From the NCBI GenBank assembly GCA_038501625.1, contig JAZAYU010000010.1, positions 8,143,380 through 8,207,379 of the forward strand: DNA of 64,000 bases, in the 5' to 3' direction. The translations under genes and the position numbers were made by a program. The notes beneath the pieces were generated by a model that saw nothing but the letters and a program-made list of their open reading frames with translations, was not told the origin of the DNA and did no database searches. Positions 54,401 through 64,000 of this stretch are shown here, one piece after another (position 1 is the stretch's first letter; each line of letters begins with the position of its first letter). This DNA is from Corbicula japonica (lineage: Eukaryota > Mollusca > Bivalvia > Venerida > Cyrenidae).

Positions 54401-57400
54401 GATTTTTCCAACAAAATTCTATTTTTAGTAAAAGTGACCTTGACCTTGGACCTACAGGCATGGGTGTTGTACGCGACACACCGCCTTGTCATGGTGAACA
54501 TTTGTGCCAAGTTATTTTGAAATCCCTCCATTCATAAGGAAGTTACAGCATGGACAAGAAAATTATATTTTTAGTAACAGTGACCTTGACCTTGGACCTA
54601 CAGGCATGGGTACTGTACGCGACACACCGTCTCGATATGGTGAACATTCATACCAAGTTATTTTAAAATCCAATAAGAAATAAGAAAGTTACAGACGGGA
54701 CACGATTTTTCCAACAAAATTCTATTTTTAGTAACAGTGACCTTGACCTTGGACCTACAGGCATGGGTGTTGTACGCGACACACCGCCTTGTCATGGTGA
54801 ACATTTGTGCCAAGTTATTTTGAAATCCCTCCATTCATAAGGAAGTTACAGCCCGGACAAGAAAATTCTATTTTTAGTAACAGTGACCTTGACCTTGGAC
54901 CTACAGGCATGGGTATTGTACGCGACACACCGTCTTGATATGGTGAACATTCATACCAAGTTATTTTAAAATCCAATAAGAAATAACAAAGTTACAGAGC
55001 GGACACGATTTTTCCAACAAAATTCTATTTTTAGTAACAGTGACCTTGACCTCGGACCTACAGTAATGGGTGTTGTACGCGACACACCGCCTTGTCATGG
55101 TGAACATTTGTGCCAAGTTATTTTGAAATCCCTCCATTCATAAGGAAGTTACAGCCCGGTCAAGAAAATTCTATTTTTAGTAACAGTGACCTTGACCTTG
55201 GACCTACAGGCATGGGTATTGTACACGACACACCATCTTGATATGGTGAACATTCATACCCAGTTATTTTAAAATCCAATAAGAAATAACAAAGTTACAC
55301 AGCGGACACAATTTTTCCAACAAAATTCTATTTTTAGTAACAGTGACCTTGACCTTGGACCTATAGACATGGGTGTTGTACACGACACACCGCCTTGTCA
55401 TGGTGAACATTTGTGCCAAGTTATTTTGAAATCCCTCCATTCATAAGGAAGTTACAGCCCGGACAAGAAAATTATATTTTTAGTAACAGTGACCTTGACC
55501 TTGGACCTACAGGCATGGGTACTGTACGCGACACACCGTCTCGATATGGTGAACATTCATACCAAGTTATTTTAAAATCCAATAAGAAATAAGAAAGTTA
55601 CAGACGGGACACGATTTTTCCAACAAAATTCTATTTTTAGTAAAAGTGACCTTGACCTTGGACCTACAGGCATGGGTGTTGTACGCGACACACCGCCTTG
55701 TCATGGTGAACATTTGTGCCAAGTTATTTTGAAATCCCTCCATTCATAAGGAAGTTACAGCCCGGACAAGAAAATTCTATTTTTAGTAACAGTGACCTTG
55801 ACCTTGGACCTACAGGCATGGGTATTGTACGCGACACACCGTCTTGATATGGTGAACATTCATACCAAGTTATTTTAAAATCCAATAAGAAATAACAAAG
55901 TTACAGAGCGGACACGATTTTTCCAACAAAATTCTATTTTTAGTAACAGTGACCTTGACCTCGGACCTACAGGCATGGGTGTTGTACGCGACACACCGCC
56001 TTGTCATGGTGAACATTTGTGCCAAGTTATTTTGAAATCCCTCCATTCATAAGGAAGTTACAGCCCGGTCAAGAAAATTCTATTTTTAGTAACAGTGACC
56101 TTGACCTCGGACCTACAGGCATGGGTATTGTACGCGACACACCATCTTGATATGGTGAACATTCATACCCAGTTATTTTAAAATCCAATAAGAAATAACA
56201 AAGTTACACAGCGGACACAATTTTTCCAACAAAATTCTATTTTTAGTAACAGTGACCTTGACCTTGGACCTACAGACATGGGTGTTGTACGCGACACACC
56301 GCCTTGTCATGGTGAACATTTGTGCCAAGTTATTTTGAAATCCCTCCATTCATAAGGAAGTTACAGCCCGGACAAGAAAATTATATTTTTAGTAACAGTG
56401 ACCTTGACCTTGGACCTACAGGCATGGGTACTGTACGCGACACACCGTCTCGATATGGTGAACATTCATACCAAGTTATTTTAAAATCCAATAAGAAATA
56501 ACAAAGTTACAGACGGGACACGATTTTTCCAACAAAATTCTATTTTTAGTAACAGTGACCTTGACCTTGGACCTACAGGCATGGGTGTTGTACGCGACAC
56601 ACCGCCTTGTCATGGTGAACATTTGTGCCAAGTTATTTTGAAATCCCTCCATTCATAAGGAAGTTACAGCCCGGACAAGAAAATTCTATTTTTAGTAACA
56701 GTGACCTTGACCTTGGACCTACAGGCATGGGTATTGTACGCGACACACCGTCTTGATATGGTGAACATTCATACCAAGTTATTTTAAAATCCAATAAGAA
56801 ATAACAAAGTTACAGAGCGGACACGATTTTTCCAACAAAATTCTATTTTTAGTAACAGTGACCTTGACCTCGGACCTACAGGCATGGGTGTTGTACGCGA
56901 CACACCGCCTTGTCATGGTGAACATTTGTGCCAAGTTATTTTGAAATCCCTCCATTCATAAGGAAGTAACAGCCCGGTCAAGAAAATTCTATTTTTAGTA
57001 ACAGTGACCTTGACCTTGGACCTACAGGCATGGGTATTGTACGCGACACACCATCTTGATATGGTGAACATTCATACCAAGTTATTTTAAAATCCAATAA
57101 GAAATAACAAAGTTACACAGCGGACACAATTTTTCCAACAAAATTCTATTTTTAGTAACAGTGACCTTGACCTTGGACCTACAGACATGGGTGTTGTACG
57201 CGACACACCGCCTTGTCATGGTGAACATTTGTGCCAAGTTATTTTGAAATCCCTCCATTCATAAGGAAGTTACAGCCCGGACAAGAAAATTATATTTTTA
57301 GTAACAGTGACCTTGACCTTGGACCTACAGGCATGGGTACTGTACGCGACACACCGTCTCGATATGGTGAACATTCATACCAAGTTATTTTAAAATCCAA

Positions 57401-60400
57401 TAAGAAATAACAAAGTTACAGACGGGACACGATTTTTCCAACAAAATTCTATTTTTAGTAACAGTGACCTTGACCTTGGACCTACAGGCATGGGTGTTGT
57501 ACGCGACACACCGACTTGTCATGGTGAACATTTGTGCCAAGTTATTTTGAAATCCCTCCATTCATAAGGAAGTTACAGCCCGGACAAGAAAATTCTATTT
57601 TTAGTAACAGTGACCTTGACCTTGGACCTACAGGCATGGGTATTGTACGCGACACACCGTCTTGATATGGTGAACATTCATACCAAGTTATTTTAAAATC
57701 CAATAAGAAATAACAAAGTTACAGAGCGGACACGATTTTTCCAACAAAATTCTATTTTTAGTAACAGTGACCTTGACCTCGGACCTACAGGCATGGGTGT
57801 TGTACGCGACACACCGCCTTGTCATGGTGAACATTTGTGCCAAGTTATTTTGAAATCCCTCCATTCATAAGGAAGTTACAGCCCGGTCAAGAAAATTCTA
57901 TTTTTAGTAACAGTGACCTTGACCTTGGACCTACAGGCATGGGTATTGTACGCGACACACCATCTTGATATGGTGAACATTCATACCCAGTTATTTTAAA
58001 ATCCAATAAGAAATAACAAAGTTACACAGCAGACACAATTTTTCCAACAAAATTCTATTTTTAGTAACAGTGACCTTGACCTTGGACCTACAGACATGGG
58101 TGTTGTACGCGACACACCGCCTTGTCATGGTGAACATTTGTGCCAAGTTATTTTGAAATCCCTCCATTCATAAGGAAGTTACAGCCCGGACAAGAAAATT
58201 ATATTTTTAGTAACAGTGACCTTGACCTTGGACCTACAGGCATGGGTACTGTACGCGACACACCGTCTCGATATGGTGAACATTCATACCAAGTTATTTT
58301 AAAATCCAATAAGAAATAACAAAGTTACAGACGGGACACGATTTTTCCAACAAAATTCTATTTTTAGTAACAGTGACCTTGACCTTGGACCTACAGGCAT
58401 GGGTGTTGTACGCGACACACCGCCTTGTCATGGTGAACATTTGTGCCAAGTTATTTTGAAATCCCTCCATTCATAAGGAAGTTACAGCCCGGACAAGAAA
58501 ATTCTATTTTTAGTAACAGTGACCTTGACCTTGGACCTACAGGCATGGGTATTGTACGCGACACACCGTCTTGATATGGTGAACATTCATACCAAGTTAT
58601 TTTAAAATCCAATAAGAAATAACAAAGTTACAGAGCGGACACGATTTTTCCAACAAAATTCTATTTTTAGTAACAGTGACCTTGACCTCGGACCTACAGG
58701 CATGGGTGTTGTACGCGACACACCGCCTTGTCATGGTGAACATTTGTGCCAAGTTATTTTGAAATCCCTCCATTCATAAGGAAGTTACAGCCCGGTCAAG
58801 AAAATTCTATTTTTAGTAACAGTGACCTTGACCTTGGACCTACAGGCATGGGTATTGTACGCGACACACCATCTTGATATGGTGAACATTCATACCAAGT
58901 TATTTTAAAATCCAATAAGAAATAACAAAGTTACACAGCGGACACAATTTTTCCAACAAAATTCTATTTTTAGTAACAGTGACCTTGACCTTGGACCTAC
59001 AGGCATGGGTACTGTACGCGACACACCGTCTCGACATGGTGAACATTCATACCAAGTTATTTTAAAATCCAATAAGAAATAACAAAGTTACAGACGGGAC
59101 ACGATTTTTCCAACAAAATTCTATTTTTAGTAACAGTGACCTTGACCTTGGACCTACAGGCATGGGTGTTGTACGCGACACACCGCCTTGTCATGGTGAA
59201 CATTTGTGCCAAGTTATTTTGAAATCCCTCCATTCATAAGGAAGTTACAGCCCGGACAAGAAAATTATATTTTTAGTAACAGTGACCTTGACCTTGGACC
59301 TACAGGCATGGGTATTGTACGCGACACACCGTCTTGATATGGTGAACATTCATACCAAGTTATTTTAAAATCCAATAAGAAATAACAAAGTTACAGAGCG
59401 GACACGATTTTTCCAACAAAATTCTATTTTTAGTAACAGTGACCTTGACCTCGGACCAACAGGCATGGGTGTTGTACGCGACACACCGCCTTGTCATGGT
59501 GAACATTTGTGCCAAGTTATTTTGAAATCCCTCCATTCATAAGGAAGTTACAGCCCGGTCAAGAAAATTCTATTTTTAGTAACAGTGACCTTGACCTTGG
59601 ACTTACAGGCATGGGTATTGTACGCGACACACCATCTTGATATGGTGAACATTCATACCAAGTTATATTAAAATCCAATAAGAAATAACAAAGTTACACA
59701 GCGGACACAATTTTTCCAACAAAATTCTATTTTTAGTAACAGTGACCTTGACCTTGGACCTACAGACATGGGTGTTGTACGCGACACACCGCCTTGTCAT
59801 GGTGAACATTTGTGCCAAGTTATTTTGAAATCCCTCCATTCATAAGGAAGTTACAGCCCGGACAAGAAAATTATATTTTTAGTAACAGTGACCTTGACCT
59901 TGGACCTACAGGCATGGGTATTGTACGCGACACACCATCTTGATATGGTGAACATTCATACCAAGTTATTTTAAAATCCAATAAGAAATAACAAAGTTAC
60001 AGAGCGGACACGATTTTTCCAACAAAATTCTATTTTTAGTAACAGTGACCTTGACCTTGGACCTACAGGCATGGGTGTTGTACGCGACACACCGCCTTGT
60101 CATGGTGAACATTTGTGCCAAGTGATTTTGAAATCCCTCCATTCATAAGGAAGTTACAGCCTGGACAAGAAAATTCTATTTTTAGTAACAGTGACCTTGA
60201 CCTTGGACCTACAGGCATGGGTATTGTACGCGACACACCGTCTTGATATGGTGGATATTTATACCAAGTTATTTTAAAATCCATTAAGAAATAACAAAGT
60301 TACAGAGCGGACAAGATTTTTCCAACAGAATTCTATTTTTAGTAACAGTGACCTTGACCTTGGACCTACAGGCATGGGTGATGTACGCGACACACCGCCT

Positions 60401-60815
60401 TGTCATGGTGAACATTTGTGCCAAGTTATTTTCAAATCCCTCTAATCATAAGGAAGTTACAGCCCGGACAAGAAAATGCTATTTTTAGTAACAGTGACCT
60501 TGACCTTGGACCTACGGGCATGGGTATTGTACGCGACACACCGTCTTGATATGGTGAACATTCATACCAAGTTATTTTAAAATCCAATAAGAAATAACAA
60601 AGTTACAGAGCGGACACGATTTTCGAACATACACACACACTGACACACACACCCACCCACCCACCCACCCACCCACAGCCAGGGTGAACACTATATGCCC
60701 TTCCGCCATTATATGGCGGGGGCATAATAAAAATGTGACTTCAAATAACACAGTTATGGGCCAGCTGACAGATGGATGGAAACTATATGCTCCCTTGAAT
60801 TCCTTCAGGGAGTGG
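51427..60815 (+). mobile_element. Pearl-like element F, interrupted by element E
   Basis: The left part 51427-51870 starts CAAGAAACCGTCAAAGATGG and holds the palindrome ATGCTCTCCGAATG...CATTCGGGGAGCAT, then two or three core units with CAAGGTCATGCTGTGACCTT. The right part 60727-60815 ends with the hairpin CTCCCTTGAATTCCTTCAGG-GAG. Element E sits between, in an A-rich tract. F begins only about 36 bp upstream (minus sense) of the last membrane-protein exon. Confidence 0.6.
51871..60726 (+). mobile_element. Giant pearl-like element E: 8.9-kb tandem array with 909-bp higher-order repeat
   Basis: 5' end ACTAGAAATGTGTCCATAGG, with palindrome GTGTCC-ATA-GGACAC (51880-51894) and GATGCCCCC. 3' end: AC-rich then CCCA-repeat microsatellite (60630-60676), hairpin CCGCCAT-TAT-ATGGCGG (60703-60719) and GGGGGCATA. 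Between them are about 57 monomers of two alternating types, about 156 bp (CATTCATACCAAGTTATTTT) and about 147 bp (CATTTGTGCCAAGTTATTTT), forming a 303-bp dimer. Variant CCCGGTCAAG marks one monomer in six and recurs at 53034, 53943, 55155, 56064, 56973, 57882, 58791 and 59554: intervals 909, 1212, 909, 909, 909, 909 and 763. Flanking units at both ends are more diverged than the centre. Confidence 0.85.
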
Positions 60816-61068
60816 AAGAATGTGGATGAAATGAGTTATGTATAGGTAGCCAGAAAGCAGGACTCTTTAATTAGTTTATTTTGGATTTAAACAACAGGAC
60901 ATAATGTTGAAACAAACTATTCATGTCTAGCAGTCAAAAAGGACCTTGCTGTTATATGTCATATATTATTAAAAGGAATAGCATCAGAGTTAAACAGTAC
61001 TTTCTTAGGGAGTGACTTTATTTATTGCAGAAAAAAAATTTACTTCAAAAGTCCAATGACATGTGCCA

Positions 61069-61195
61069 AAGATCATAAAACTAAATCTGGAGACCAGTCT
61101 CAAATCTCAAGCCATCTGTTTGGCTGAAATGTTGACTGGTTGCCATTTCAGCCAATCAGATTGTTTCATCTTAGTTTTTATGATCTTGGGCCATT
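61069..61195. repeat. Foldback family 2
   Basis: GCCAAAGATCATAAAACTAA to TTAGTTTTTATGATCTTGGG, with the right arm shortened. Lies in the membrane-protein intron. Confidence 0.75.
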
Positions 61196-61439
61196 ATCCG
61201 ACATTGATTTCAGAAAAGCAAGAATATGAGTCACTACTGCGAAAGCACATTGATTCGAGAAAAGACAAGAAAAGACAACTAGGTATCACAACCGAAAAAG
61301 CGATTAACAAGTGTTCACAAATGGGTTATTGTCCAGTATAAATGCATGGTAACTGTAGGTGAAGTGCACATTTAACACATATGACCTTTGCCCAAATTTT
61401 GGACAAAATTAACATATCACCACGGAGTGCAGAGCATTA

Positions 61440-61515
61440 CATTGGTACAACAAATCTGATCTACACTAGTCTAGTCACACACCTGTAAAAAGACAAATAT
61501 ATGGAGGAAAGGGTT
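61440..61515. repeat. MITE family 1, right-end fragment
   Basis: CAAATCTGATCTACACTAGT to TATGGAGGAAAGGGTTAA. Confidence 0.6.
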
Positions 61516-62022
61516 AATGAAAAAACATCGGACAGTTGTGGAAAAGATAAATATTTCTAAAAATACTAAGAAATTGTAAAGTTATAGTCAATGTTAACTT
61601 TGAGTGATCTAAGCACAAAGGGGCATCACTCTGTCAAATGTGATAATAAGCTTCAGATGTTTGTTTAAATTTGTAACCCAGTTAACACTAGCAGTAAAAT
61701 TTGAATGTTTGCCAAAGGAACATTACAATGAGCCAACAATAAATTTTTGCGATATAATGTATGTATAATAAACAGAGGTCATAACTCTGTGTCCGTGGAC
61801 AACATATTATAGTTACTACACGACCATGTTTATAAGCAATATAGTTTGAAGTAGCCATGAACAAATATGAAGAAATGGCCGTTAGAGTCAACAAACTGAC
61901 TGATGGACAGGCATACAAAGTGATCTCTATGGACTGACTTCTCTTCAAAATGTGACAATATTTTTACAATCTGTTCACTGAGTAAAAGATCATTTTACCT
62001 GAGAAAGACAAACAATCATTTT

Positions 62023-62025
<3 letters not shown>
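61516..62025. other. Intron sequence; pearl-like phrases only
   Basis: CAAAGGGGCATCACTCTGTC (61615) and GAGGTCATAACTCTGTGTCC (61775) resemble pearl core units, but no element ends are seen. The 86-codon minus frame here has no domain. Confidence 0.4.
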
Positions 62026-62028
<3 letters not shown>

Positions 62029-62107
<79 letters not shown>

Positions 62108-62135
62108 AGAGAGAGAGAGAGAGAGGAGAGAGAGG
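62029..62135 (+). repeat. (GA)n microsatellite, about 105 bp
   Basis: Nearly pure GA run with a GGGAGG interruption near 62100. The serine/leucine-rich minus frames across it are artefacts. Confidence 0.95.
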
Positions 62136-62534
62136 ACAGACTGACAGACCGATAGAGAGACAAAACATTGGTGTGTCCCACTGCCTTGGTAAGTATGGGT
62201 CAAAATGGCATATTTGCTCAATAAATCACAAGAGTGATTGTGGAAAGTCTTGTGCATCTGTTTCCTTTGTTTTTGTTTAAAAGAATTTTCAGAGAACACT
62301 TGTGAACAATTCTGCTTATGTGCAGAAAAAAGGAAGTTATAAACAAAAATGTGAAATAGCTAGATGAAAAAATACCTGTGTTTTCCTCTATGCAAACTAT
62401 GTGTGACATGGTTTTGTCACCCTGTGTTCCTACATCTGATTGTGGATATATAACTTGGTGCAATACATGTCAGTCAATTGTAACAAGATTAACATGGTTG
62501 CAAAAGGAAACAGCTAGCGTAATAATACAATTAT

Positions 62535-62742
62535 TAACCCTTTCCTCCATTTATACGCATTTTTACACATGTGCGTGCCGTCTGATCAGGATCTGCACTG
62601 GTTGCATTTTGGTCAGAAATAACCTAATGAATAAAATTGCGAACAGTTTAGATCCTGGTCAGATGGCACAGATGTGCCAGCTGATCTGGATCTAAACTGT
62701 TAGCCCACATAATAAATGTGTATCTATGGAGGAAAGGGTTAA
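62535..62742. repeat. MITE family 1, complete ends, one arm shortened
   Basis: TTAACCCTTTCCTCCATTTA to TATGGAGGAAAGGGTTAA. Confidence 0.85.
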
Positions 62743-63475
62743 CATGATTGCAAAAGTAAGCAGCTAGCCTTAGGATACAATTATAAAGTTAAAAAACCTA
62801 CAGGTATGCCAACATCCAAATTTTTTACAGAATTACAATGATTATCTCTTCAAAGCAGGTATAAGTAACTCTTAAGACCAAGTTCGGGACATACCTATGT
62901 TTTCAAGGCCAAAAGTCTCTTAATAATTACTTTCACGAGCATTAAAATTGCTGTCTTCCAGTTCTGGAGGTTAGTATATTTGGTTACAGTAGCAAAACTG
63001 TTTTGCTAAATATGTTTTATTTATGTATTTAATGATGGCCCATAGCTCTTTGAATAAGATTAACAATGTACGTAATATAACGCTATTAATCAGCAACGTA
63101 AGACATAATAAAATGTTATGTTGATTACCAGATATATTAACTTCACAAATAATAATAGATGAAAGGATTATTAATAAATAGAAATGAACAGCATCCGCTA
63201 GAGATTTTTACCAAGTAAAATATACAGTAACAAAACACTGCATGGTTAAAATCTCCTGCATTTTCACTTTATTCTCCCACTTTTTAGAAACCAATCTTCC
63301 AACTAAATTATTTAAAAAAGTTAACAGGTATGCAAAAAGTTGATATGGAAACTGAGCAGTCGCCTGCTAAAAGCAAAAAAGTCAGAAATAATGCTGTTTT
63401 CATGTTACAGATCCGAATGTAAACAACTTGGCATTCATGTGTTTTGATGTGACTTATAAAAGTCTCCCAGAAGAA
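62743..63475. other. Intron sequence, nothing recognised
   Basis: AT-rich; no exon-like frame with splice borders. Confidence 0.4.
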
Positions 63476-63556
63476 TTCTCTGCTCACTTCTCCCAAATTC
63501 TCCATCAGGGAGAAGTCACTTCTTCCTAAAATTTTGTTCTAGGCCGATCCCTGAAA
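63476..63556. repeat. Solo end of the hAT-like element family
   Basis: CACTTCTTCCTAAAATTTTG then TTCTAGGCCGATCCCTGA parallels the right end of the 20318-21475 element (CTAAATTTTTAGCCTAGGCA). No partner end in the window. Confidence 0.5.
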
Positions 63557-63591
63557 ACATACTGCATATTATAATCATGTAAAATTCCTAC

Positions 63592-63744
63592 CTGCCATGT
63601 TGTTTTTAGGTTGTTCATGAGACACGTCCCCAGCAGCTAAAACACTGTGTAACAGCCATGCCCACATGTGGTCATTAAATTCATCATTATCTTTTACAGG
63701 AATTTTCGTGTAGGTCAGATCGTCAGCCGAGAATATTATGATAC
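63592..63744 (-). CDS. Penultimate exon of the unrecognised membrane protein
   Basis: 153 nt, acceptor TTTTTAATAG and donor GCAG|GTAGGA, phase 1 at both ends, so it joins in frame to the 51390 exon across a Gly codon. It encodes about 51 residues: IIIFSADDLTYTKIPVKDND, then HMWAWLLHSVLAAGDVSHEQ and PKNNMA. No domain is recognised; it would lie just outside the membrane helix. Upstream exons are outside the window. Exon status rests on splice borders and phase, not homology. Confidence 0.6.
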
Positions 63745-64000
63745 CTATTAAAAACAAGATATCGGTGGAACAGAAAAATGTTCTCAAAGGTTTAGTGGGG
63801 ACACATAGAATGGTGCTGCAATATATGTTATATATATCTTAAGGGTAAATAAGAGGGCCATAACCCAGTTAACACAAACTGTCACTTGTTGCATTGCTTA
63901 AGTCATTGTGTCACTAATATGTAATGCTTCTCATAGAATTTTGTCGAATGTAGCAATGGTTTTCTGAGAAAAAGTGAAGATAGGAATAGTGCTACAACAC
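63745..64000. other. Upstream intron (minus sense), partial
   Basis: AT-rich; GAGGGCCATAACCCAGTTAA near 63854 resembles a pearl core unit. No exon seen before the window ends. Confidence 0.4.

Larger units (their letters stand above)
51391..63591 (-). other. 12.2-kb intron between the two membrane-protein exons
   Basis: Bounded by a good donor (GCAG|GTAGGA) and acceptor (TTACAG|GTACTG) with agreeing phase. About 9.4 kb of it is the element F/E stack. A small exon hidden in this intron cannot be excluded. Confidence 0.6.

Noticed and set aside
51960..60620. Long repetitive protein gene in the array
   Set aside because: The 303- and 909-bp periods are multiples of three, but stop codons occur in all six frames of each monomer; the longest frame is about 73 codons.
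61990..62299. Leu/Ser-rich frames of 63 and 92 codons
   Set aside because: Translation of the (GA)n microsatellite.

Overview
This is eukaryotic, AT-rich, intron-rich and very repeat-dense DNA. Two recognisable genes (an SR splicing factor and HSPBP1) are split by GT-AG introns filled with short non-autonomous transposons. The combination of oyster 'pearl/CvE'-like dispersed tandem repeats, tRNA-derived SINEs and very abundant long-inverted-repeat MITEs points to a mollusc, most likely a bivalve. That assignment is inference from repeat style, not from a species-specific marker. No bacterial genes, CRISPR array or intact transposase/reverse transcriptase reading frame is visible.

Layout: (1) 1-10.6 kb: no host gene seen; mobile-element debris, including a 1.77-kb TA-flanked element (4167-5937), an element built from iterated 'AAAACGGCCTCA' units with a 9-bp target duplication (5994-6938), a 1.1-kb palindrome (about 7200-8302) and a pearl-like tandem-repeat element (9371-10480). 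(2) 10.6-24.5 kb, minus strand: five coding exons of a 257-residue SRSF7-like splicing factor (RS - RRM - CCHC zinc knuckle - RS), with a possible 4-kb 3' UTR. (3) 24.5-30.5 kb: intergenic head-to-head region with foldback elements and iterated palindromes. (4) 30.5-38.2 kb, plus strand: six coding exons of HSPBP1, a 330-residue Hsp70 nucleotide-exchange/binding protein. (5) 38.2-51.2 kb: repeats, including a nested stack of at least three elements at 45.5-49.6 kb, and possibly the 3' side of the next gene. (6) 51.2-63.7 kb, minus strand: the last two exons seen of a single-pass membrane protein I do not recognise, separated by a 12.2-kb intron. About 9 kb of that intron is one tandem array with a 303-bp dimer and an exact 909-bp higher-order period.

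The SR protein would act in pre-mRNA splicing in the nucleus and HSPBP1 in cytosolic Hsp70 cycling; nothing suggests they form a functional cluster. The most unusual content is in the repeats: (a) the 8.9-kb higher-order array carrying a TGACCTTGACC motif (reverse strand TCAAGGTCA, the monomeric nuclear-receptor site type) in nearly every monomer; (b) several pearl-like families with one architecture but unrelated cores; (c) about 35 copies or fragments of one MITE family and 13 of a CCAAT-bearing foldback family, two of which begin about 10 bases inside introns, beside 5' splice sites. Exon borders were derived by eye from GT-AG sites and reading-phase agreement. Repeat borders are approximate unless a target duplication is given.
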